Positions 1 through 5,117 of a stretch of 6,164 bases of DNA are shown in pieces. The stretch lies in the NCBI GenBank assembly GCA_014523515.1, contig JAATVJ010000171.1, positions 1 to 6,164 on the forward strand. The letters run 5' to 3'. The DNA is from Nitrososphaerales archaeon TH1177 (GTDB lineage: Archaea > Thermoproteota > Nitrososphaeria > Nitrososphaerales > Nitrososphaeraceae). The first letter of the stretch is position 1. Every line of letters starts with the position of its first letter. Below the pieces are notes generated by a model. The model saw nothing but the letters and a program-made list of their open reading frames with translations, was not told the DNA's origin and made no database searches. The position numbers and the translations under genes were made by a program.

Positions 1-18
1 ATAAAAAATTTTCACTGG

Positions 19-55
19 GCTACACTGTGTAGCACAGTTACTGGATTTATTTTTT
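19..55 (+). terminator. Overlapping hairpins followed by a T-run
   Basis: Two perfect 6-bp stems share bases. GCTACA (19-24) pairs with TGTAGC (28-33) around the loop CTG. ACTGTG (24-29) pairs with CACAGT (33-38) around the loop TAG. Only one can form at a time. A T-rich tract ending in T6 (50-55) follows. A hairpin followed by T's would suit the end of a plus-strand transcript entering from left of the window. The same palindromes lie about 20-40 bases before the TATA-like box of the zinc-finger gene, so an operator is an alternative reading. The structure is seen; the role is inferred. Confidence 0.35.
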
Positions 56-57
56 CC

Positions 58-67
58 AATATTTAAG
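58..67 (+). promoter_or_regulatory. TATA-like box of the zinc-finger gene
   Basis: AATATTTAAG resembles an archaeal TATA box. Its centre is about 26-27 bases before the ATG at 90, the usual box-to-start distance, so transcription would begin at or next to the start codon and give a leaderless message. There is no Shine-Dalgarno motif between box and ATG, which agrees with this. The window is AT-rich, so such boxes also arise by chance. Confidence 0.45.
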
Positions 68-89
68 CCTCACGTTACATATTTTGAAT

Positions 90-677
90 ATGACATTGAA
101 GCAAAAGGTAAATTGGATATGTCAAACATGTGGACAAACCTTTACCAGATATTCAAGCGGAAAAAGACATAATGCGAATTTACATTCCAACATGTCCCTA
201 GTTGTTGAATCAACTGATTATTATGTCGGCATAACAAATGGCAAATATAAACCACCAGACAGTTCGCCTGCCTCATTTAGAAAAAGAAACTCCTTTAAAT
301 CTAATTTTTTGGGTATCAAAATTAGAAACGGACATTATACTCACCACTCTATCTTTAATAATCAAAAAAGTTATAATATTGATAATCATGATCATTCGAA
401 TTCTAAAAGTGATTTACCATTCAATCATTTCATTCCCGACAATGCTGCACTGATCGACTCCATAATAGAAAAATATGAACAAAAATTATCACCGTTTCTA
501 AGTCAAGAAGAAATAAATAAAATAATGTACGACTGGATTATTATTCCCCTTTCAACAATTATCGATAGCAAAGAGTCTTTTTATAATCATATCCAGAAGG
601 TTGACAACCTTGTCGGTTATATTCGAATTTTGAAAAGAGGAGGAAGGGGAAATAATGTAAAATCATTTGTAAATTAG
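90..677 (+). CDS. Small single-finger C2H2 zinc-finger protein
   Basis: An intact 195-residue protein counted from ATG 90; a TTG two codons earlier (84) is in frame, but the TATA-like box spacing favours 90. Residues 11-32 form a C2H2 finger: Cys11-x2-Cys14, a Phe four residues after the second Cys, then x12 to His27 and x4 to His32. The next 80 or so residues are polar, rich in Asn, Ser and His, and look disordered. Residues from about 115 to 170 look helical and amphipathic, and the C-terminus ends in a basic Lys-Arg-Gly-Gly-Arg stretch. Small one-finger proteins of this kind are frequent in Nitrososphaerales genomes. Nucleic-acid or protein binding is the likely role, but no target is visible. 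It has no co-directional partner in the window. The reading frame is undamaged although it sits beside an insertion-sequence graveyard. Confidence 0.8.
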   Translation: MTLKQKVNWICQTCGQTFTRYSSGKRHNANLHSNMSLVVESTDYYVGITNGKYKPPDSSPASFRKRNSFKSNFLGIKIRNGHYTHHSIFNNQKSYNIDNHDHSNSKSDLPFNHFIPDNAALIDSIIEKYEQKLSPFLSQEEINKIMYDWIIIPLSTIIDSKESFYNHIQKVDNLVGYIRILKRGGRGNNVKSFVN

Positions 678-828
678 TGAAGGCATATATCCATCTTATC
701 TATAATCACATCTTCTTCTTCTTGATAACTATCATTTATTTTAGAAAAAATGTATATTTTGTTTAACTATTAACTGATGATACTTTCTGAAAATCAGAAG
801 TAAAATAGGAGATTAAAAAAGGAGGTTG
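678..828. other. Non-coding spacer with imperfect hairpin
   Basis: No gene is seen here. A TCT/TTC tract (711-723) and further T-rich stretches around 735-765 could end the zinc-finger transcript, since T-rich tracts suffice for termination in many archaea. At 782-801 ACTTTCTGA and TCAGAAGT form a hairpin with an AAA loop and one bulged T. A strong purine-rich GGAGG (821-825) follows but is not attached to a real reading frame. Confidence 0.35.
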
Positions 829-1296
829 TTAATGTATTAGATAGCCTAATAAGCCATGTGTAATACAATTCCATTTACTTATTTCCATACCAAAATCACA
901 TTTTATTACTGCTTCTTTAGTCTTAATTTTGCTAGTTGAAGTTATTGATTTTTGAATTTCGCTTTTGATTTTTCCATTAATTGTTGCTTTATCTGCAAAT
1001 GGATTTGCTAAACCTAGTGATTTCGAATCTGATGATTTACTTTTATGTGTAATAACATATCCAATAAATGGAGATTTGTCGTAGTCATTGATGATTGTAG
1101 AAGTTATCAAATCCTTTGATCCTTTAATAGATGAAATACTTCCTAAAATGGTGTATGTTGAATTAAAGGATCCAATATTAGATGAGCCTGAAAATAATGC
1201 ATACAATAAAGGTGGATGTTCTGTTGCTGATAAATTTGACCAACGTATATGTCAGATTAGGACATTCACATCTAAATCTATATCGTTAAGAGTCAT
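829..1296 (-). pseudogene. Degraded reading frame of unknown origin
   Basis: An open frame of 140 codons runs on the minus strand from 1251 to a TAA at 829-831, without an ATG. The ORF proper would have to use TTG at 1204-1206. Read further upstream, a single TGA (1252-1254) separates it from an in-frame ATG at 1294-1296, giving MTLNDIDLDVNVLI, stop, then the rest. I do not recognise the protein. The stretch from KDLITS to GYVIT (about residues 31-53 from the TTG) is faintly like the Ig-like repeats of thaumarchaeal surface proteins (KDPI...G...DxxxxxPIxGAxVTGK), but that is an impression only. No signal peptide is visible. It may be the tail of a broken gene, a chance open frame, or partly insertion-sequence DNA, since its first 100 bases resemble the IS6-like transposase 5' end. 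Confidence 0.3.
1190..1289 (-). mobile_element. Fragment resembling 5' end of IS6-like element
   Basis: Bases 1255-1289 match 3443-3476 at 29 of 35 aligned columns with one gap, by eye. A weaker match (estimated near 70%) continues to about 1190 against about 3377, sharing blocks such as GTGGAT-TTCT and AATTT-AC. In the corresponding minus-strand frame both copies begin F-x-CECP, and later blocks stay in register allowing small gaps. The fragment abuts the stop codon of the IS630 transposase. It probably marks a third, very short relic of the IS6-like family, oriented like the copy at 2765-3484. Confidence 0.4.
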
Positions 1297-1312
1297 GTGA
1301 ACAAACACATGA
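1293..1312. repeat. Perfect 7-bp hairpin over the IS630 stop codon
   Basis: TCATGTG (1293-1299) pairs perfectly with CACATGA (1306-1312) around a 6-base loop. The stem contains the TGA stop codon of the IS630 transposase on the minus strand. It may be a subterminal structure of the element or a chance palindrome. Confidence 0.4.
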
Positions 1313-2368
1313 GGTCATTATGTAAACTATCTCTAGTTATATTTCTATGATTAGTGTTATAGTTACATGTCCAATCAGATATTGCTTTTCCAATATCACA
1401 TTCATTTCTAAATGTAGAGTTGTTGATTGCTTTTCTCTGTAACCACATCCATCTTCTATTAGATTTAGCTGAGGTGATCTGGTTGGCAAGAATACAAGAA
1501 CTATTCTTGGATAGTTACGTACTATTGCATTTCTTGTCTTTTTTGATCTGTGTATAGATGCATTATCTAATACAACAAATATTGTTTTGATGCTGGAATC
1601 ATATTTGGAATCAACTCTTCTTAGAAAATCTATAAATTGATAACTGGTCTTGTTTCTGTAGCAGTGCGTAAACATCTTATCATTTAGATGATCGTATACA
1701 CCAAATGTATTGAGTATTCATTTTACTTTCTGTGCTTTTTCTACCTTGGACTGTGTGGAATACCATGCTGGACCACCATATGTCTTTGCTGCCATCGGTC
1801 CTTTCTCATCTTGATGCAACAGTATCGAAGCTGGAGGTGTATTGTATCTTATCTGTTCAATCCTTTTTTTTAATTCGTATTCAGGATCTCTGCTTTTACT
1901 CAGTACCGTCTTTGAATCCCTCCATTCAATACCATGTTTTACCAGGACATTCTTTACCTCAGTATGACTGATGCTGTCTATAATCTTCTTTTCCATTATG
2001 TATCTGCAAGTACACGTAATGACCAAGTAGAGAATTTCTGTCTGTACTTTTTGGGATCAATAGATGCTATCTCTACAATCTTTCTTTCTATATTATCTGT
2101 AATCTTGTGAGCATTTCGTATAGGTTTCTAGATACAATACCATCAATACCATCCTCATTGAATCTGTGTATCCATTTACGTATGTTATTATCATGATGAT
2201 TTGTAATTCTTCTTATCTCAGGTACTGTGTATCCTTCATCTTGAGCAAGATCATTTTCGCACGAAAACCTGATTCTGCATTGTTATCAAGCAAACAATGA
2301 AGGTCATTCATTTGCTCTGTATTTATTCTTCTGACGTAGATATTCCACAGAGTATGTCCAACATATGG
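1293..2368 (-). pseudogene. IS630-family transposase, decayed full-length copy
   Basis: Joining the frames gives a transposase of about 355 residues. It reads from PYVGHTLWN at 2368 (no clear start codon; the preceding codon is TAA) through the helix-turn-helix part (EGYTVPEIRRITNHHDNNIR and WIHRFNEDG) to the DDE catalytic domain. The first Asp is in HQDEKGP, the second in VVLDNASIH and the Glu in SPQLNLIE, the hallmark IS630 order. The C-terminal part reads WLQRKAINNSTFRNE and ends at TGA 1293-1295. Four frameshifts are visible, at about 2240, 2125, 2002 and 1454; the first three look like single-base losses. TGA (1718-1720) interrupts the frame within KAQKVK-stop-ILNTFG. The first five-sixths of the DDE domain is otherwise well kept, so decay is fairly recent. 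No terminal repeats or TA duplications could be fixed, because both ends touch other insertion-sequence relics. It cannot make an active enzyme. Confidence 0.9.
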
Positions 2369-2764
2369 TTAGCTAAAGCAGTTGTTTTAAAATTCATTTG
2401 TCAAGTTAATTATTATTATTTTACAAGAATCACTAGAAGGAATATTACAATGCTGTTAAGTCTTCATAATTCTTCATCAAATGCATCAGATATATAAGGA
2501 CAAGATAAATAGAAATTTATGTTTCTGTGTTATAGAAATTAATACAAAGATTTGCAGAATATTCAATTACAAAAGGAAAAAAATTATTGCATTTATAATT
2601 GAAGAAATAATTATTCAGATAGAAAGTCAGTAATATTTCTGCTAATTATAGATTGAAATTGATCCAATTCATAGAACTATATTGGGAATATATATTTCAG
2701 ATAAAAGAGAATATGTTTGTAGCAAAAATTTTCTTTGATCTTTAATTGAAAAGACTGTGTTAAT
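2369..2764 (+). pseudogene. Strongly decayed IS6-like transposase remnant
   Basis: This is an older relative of the minus-strand transposase at 2765-3484, on the opposite strand. From 2369 one frame runs colinear with the N-terminal part of that copy. The Lys of LAKAVVLKF aligns with that of NKCLLNSL, and LSL lies 27 residues further in both. After shifts it reads VSV...LIQRFA beside VAVWNWIQRFG. Then AFIIEEIIIQIE (2589-2624) lies beside AFIIDETVIQIG, and DPIHRTILGIYISDKRE (2661-2711) beside EPIHISVLGIYISEER, in the same frame but with stop codons between. The first catalytic Asp has become Glu. It ends near SLIEK/TVLI, just where the other copy's stop codon lies, so roughly the last 100 residues are missing. 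It is clearly non-functional. Confidence 0.75.
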
Positions 2765-3484
2765 TTAAGATAAATTTACCACCTCTTCTTGCAACTGAAT
2801 AATGAAATCATTCTTGTATATTGTATCATTATACATAGATACAAAGAATTGAATCCAGTTATATACATGTAATAAGTTACATTCATCTTTTTGCATACAT
2901 GGATAGTAATCATCAAAAGATTCACTTCTAACTTTAAAATATTGGTTGACTCTTTCCATCAATCAAACTCTTCTCTAATGGCGAATGTAAATAATGTTTT
3001 AATCCAATTATACTGCATGCCTCATGATACAGTGTACCTCCATCAGTATATACACTGTATATTTTCCATATTTCTCACCTAATGATCTAATGAATTTCTC
3101 AGCAACTATCATGTTTCTCTCCTCTGAAATGTAGATTCCAAGCACTGAAATGTGAATAGGTTCAATCCAAAACCATAACCAAAAATGTCGATTACCAATC
3201 TGTATAACAGTTTCATCTATTATAAAAGCAGATACTCTTTTACGTTTGTAGATCTGCAAAGAACCAAACCTCTGAATCCAGTTCCATACAGCAACATGAC
3301 TTCTTTTTTCATCTCTAAAGATGACTAACGCTTTAGAGGTAATACGTAGACTAAGACAACAAGAAAGTATAGATAAAAAGAGTACATTACTATAACTGTG
3401 GATATTCTTTATTTCTAATGAATTTAACAAGCATTTATTAGAGATAGGACATTCGCAGCTAAAACTATTTGGTTAAATTAACAT
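2765..3484 (-). pseudogene. IS6-like DDE transposase pseudogene
   Basis: Joined frames give about 235 residues. The likely original start is ATG 3484-3482, followed by Leu, Ile and then a TAA (3473-3475) where Gln or similar would stand. Next come PNSFSCECP (a possible N-terminal zinc motif, with a further Cys in SNKC), CLSLRITSKAL, HVAVWNWIQRFG and the DDE core. The first Asp is in AFIIDETVIQIG. The second Asp is in TVYTDGG once a frameshift is repaired, and the Glu is in MERVNQYFKVR. The C-terminal part (DDYYPC, HVYNWIQFFVSMYNDT) ends at TAA 2765-2767. Two frameshifts are small tandem duplications: an extra TA in TATATA (3046-3051), and an extra four bases in TCAATCAA (2959-2966). The rest is well kept, so inactivation looks recent. 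IS6-like is my family call; the exact group and its terminal repeats were not determined. Confidence 0.87.
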
Positions 3485-3634
3485 CCATGAAAATCTCTAT
3501 CTGTATCAGTTCATCCTTATGTTCCTGTCAAGCGTAATATTCTATTATAATTTATAATATTAAAAATTATCTAAAATAGCATATGCTAGATATGTTACTT
3601 TTCATTCTTTTTATTTTCTTTTTTTCTTTTTTTA
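3485..3634. repeat. Gene-free stretch with AT palindromes and pyrimidine tract
   Basis: No gene is seen. TATTATAA and TTATAATA form a perfect 8-bp inverted repeat around one T (3543-3559). TAGCATATGCTA (3577-3588) is a perfect 12-base palindrome. From 3598 to 3633 the plus strand is nearly all T and C. The palindromes lie 60-105 bases upstream of the IS6-like transposase start and could belong to the element's end or its promoter. The T-rich tract could stop plus-strand transcription. Confidence 0.4.
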
Positions 3635-3751
3635 TTAATTTTTATTTAGGCTTGCAGGCGGCAAACATCCATCCACCTTCTTCTTTATGAGGTACTTGTA
3701 TAGCCGCTCGGATATCGGTTCAGTCACAGCCTCACTCTCATACGGAGTATG
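3635..3751 (-). pseudogene. GC-rich coding-like island, gene remnant
   Basis: Bases 3651-3750 are 49% GC, against roughly 30% around them. On the minus strand a 38-codon frame without a start codon runs from CAT (3751) to TAA (3635-3637). It reads YESEAVTEPISERLYKYLIK and then KKVDGCLPPASLNKN. The codons are rich in third-position G and C, and the protein is hydrophilic and plausible, which suggests the 3' end of a gene from a GC-richer genome. The opposite strand is also open (a frame containing RYLYSRSDIGSVTASLSYG), so the true strand is not certain. The upstream TAA (3752-3754) and the missing start argue for a fragment. I do not recognise the protein family. Confidence 0.35.
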
Positions 3752-3754
3752 TTA

Positions 3755-3959
3755 ATTTAGAACCTAGCCTGTATATAATAGGGATTGTCAGCCAATAAAG
3801 ATTTTCATATAGTCACAGTCATTGAAAATATGATAAGCATTGTAGTTTATAGTAATAATTGTGGTACTTGGTATCCATAGCAACCTCTACTTTTCTACAT
3901 TTAAACATAGATTGCACTTTTTTTTAGAGACGAGTATTTTGATTTTAAGCAGGTAATGC
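3755..3959. other. Non-coding stretch with orphan TATA box and T8
   Basis: No reading frame is convincing. TATATAATA (3772-3780) is a good TATA-like box on the plus strand and, read backwards, also on the minus strand towards the GC-rich island. On the plus strand, a bulged hairpin (TGGTAC 3862-3867 with GTATCCA 3871-3877) and a T8 run (3918-3925) follow. Together these could frame an RNA of about 120 bases, but no known RNA family is recognised. Confidence 0.25.
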
Positions 3960-4009
3960 AATTTTAATCAGATTAAAATTCAGAATTTTAAGAATTCCTA
4001 AAAAAATAT
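3960..4009 (-). terminator. Terminator region of the dehydrogenase, overlapping palindromes
   Basis: Directly after the dehydrogenase stop codon the minus strand has a T7 run (4006-4000). Beyond it lie overlapping inverted repeats. AATTTTAATC and GATTAAAATT form 10-bp arms around one base (3960-3980). TTAAAATTC and GAATTTTAA form 9-bp arms around one base (3973-3991). GAATT and AATTC form a short third pair (3983-3997). Neighbouring pairs share arms and exclude each other. T-rich DNA just after a stop codon fits archaeal termination; the role of the palindromes is unknown. Confidence 0.45.
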
Positions 4010-5035
4010 TTATTTATTTATTATTATGGCTTTTATTACTTCTCTACGATGAGCATTTTCAATAGCATCCTTAGAATGGGTTATATTGTATCTATGAGTA
4101 ATAATTTTATTCACATCAATTTCTTTTATTTTTATAAGATGTAATGCCTCTTGTATTTCTTTATTAGTAGCAGCATAGGTTGTTTTAATATTGATTTCTT
4201 TTGAATATATTTTATTAAGATCTATGTTTACTTTAATGCCTTTCTGAGGTTCACCAAAAATCAATATTGTACCTCCATTTCTTATAATATCAATTGATTT
4301 TTTTATGACTGTCATATCAGATGTAGCAATAATAATTAAATCTGGTTGCCTTTTATTGTCCACCTCACTTAATCTATTCAATTCTGAGGTATTTCCATTA
4401 ACGCATATTCCCAGATTCATTTTTTTACAAAAATTTAATCTATTTTGATTTATATCCACACAATAAATTTGGGAAGCTCCATAGTTTTTAGCTAACATAG
4501 CAAACAGTATTCCAATTGGACCTATACCGAATATCAATACTGAATCATTTTTTATAAATGATATTTTCTTCCATCCCCGGATACAACAAGCAAGAGGCTC
4601 TATCATTGCACCCTCTTCAAAACTCATTGAATCTGGAAGCTCAAAAATACTTTTATTTTTAATAATCCATTCTGAGAGAATAATCTTTTCAGCTATTCCA
4701 CCAGGAAAAATATTATCTAAAAATTTTTCACACATTGTTTCATTTCCATGGATACAATAATAACAATTATTGCAGGGTGCATGAATATTTACAAAAACCC
4801 TTTTACCTTCAAATTTGTTTTTTTTAAAATTAGAACCAACTTTAATGATTGTTCCTGTAACTTCATGTCCTATGTTAATACTTGGTTTGCATGAATTGCC
4901 AAAAATATTCCCGATATCTGAACCACAAATTCCACATGCACCTAGATTGATCAAAATTTCTTTATCTTTTAAACGCGGTTCTTCCACATCAATCAATGAA
5001 AAGGTTTTATCGGAAAATAACTTTAAGGCTTTCAT
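4010..5035 (-). CDS. Zinc-dependent medium-chain alcohol/polyol dehydrogenase
   Basis: A complete 341-residue protein, the usual length for the medium-chain dehydrogenase/reductase superfamily. Catalytic zinc ligands are Cys37 (GACGICGSD) and His57-Glu58 (IGHE). Glu146 in the EPLACC motif is the likely further ligand, as in sorbitol and threonine dehydrogenases. The structural zinc site is Cys88, Cys91, Cys94 and Cys102. The Rossmann nucleotide-binding motif is GIGPIG (170-175), and Asp194 at the end of the next strand points to NAD rather than NADP. The enzyme would oxidise a secondary alcohol, polyol or amino-alcohol in the cytoplasm; the substrate cannot be told from sequence. The ATG at 5035 is fixed by the family's usual N-terminus (MKALKL) and by a TATA-like box about 30 bases upstream. 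It follows cbiA on the same strand after 82 bases but seems to have its own promoter. No damage is seen in the frame. Confidence 0.93.
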   Translation of the reverse strand: MKALKLFSDKTFSLIDVEEPRLKDKEILINLGACGICGSDIGNIFGNSCKPSINIGHEVTGTIIKVGSNFKKNKFEGKRVFVNIHAPCNNCYYCIHGNETMCEKFLDNIFPGGIAEKIILSEWIIKNKSIFELPDSMSFEEGAMIEPLACCIRGWKKISFIKNDSVLIFGIGPIGILFAMLAKNYGASQIYCVDINQNRLNFCKKMNLGICVNGNTSELNRLSEVDNKRQPDLIIIATSDMTVIKKSIDIIRNGGTILIFGEPQKGIKVNIDLNKIYSKEINIKTTYAATNKEIQEALHLIKIKEIDVNKIITHRYNITHSKDAIENAHRREVIKAIIINK

Positions 5036-5060
5036 ATACTATGGCTATATGCTATCAATC

Positions 5061-5070
5061 TATAATAAAA
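5061..5070 (-). promoter_or_regulatory. TATA-like box of the dehydrogenase gene
   Basis: On the minus strand TTTTATTATA has its centre about 30 bases before the ATG at 5035. Transcription would start within a few bases of the start codon and give a very short or absent leader. An AGGAG (near 5083) lies too far upstream to serve as a ribosome binding site. A separate promoter argues against strict co-transcription with cbiA. Confidence 0.45.
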
Positions 5071-5117
5071 TTTAATATTCTCCTAATAAATTTTTGAATT
5101 GATTCATTTCCAAGTCT

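Noticed and set aside
1088..1300. Plus-strand 70-codon open frame starting with two Met
   Set aside because: It runs antisense to the degraded frame and across the IS6-like fragment. It has no family resemblance, and its end falls in the IS630 3' hairpin. There is no sign it is a gene.
1688..1971. Two plus-strand open frames over the IS630 transposase
   Set aside because: They are antisense shadows of the IS630 DDE domain and contain no motif of their own.
3598..3650. Pyrimidine tract as the spacer part of a CRISPR leader or array
   Set aside because: There are no regularly spaced direct repeats anywhere in the window.
3650..3760. GC-rich island as a tRNA gene
   Set aside because: A GGTTCAGTC stretch hints at a T-arm, but no acceptor stem, anticodon arm or proper GGTTCGA-type loop can be folded.
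4815..5075. Plus-strand 86-codon frame over the dehydrogenase 5' end
   Set aside because: It is the antisense of the dehydrogenase zinc-binding region; the sense strand carries all family motifs.
5036..5117. Gap between cbiA and the dehydrogenase as a cobalamin riboswitch
   Set aside because: At 82 AT-rich bases it is too short, and no B12-box-like sequence is seen; the TATA-like box explains it better.
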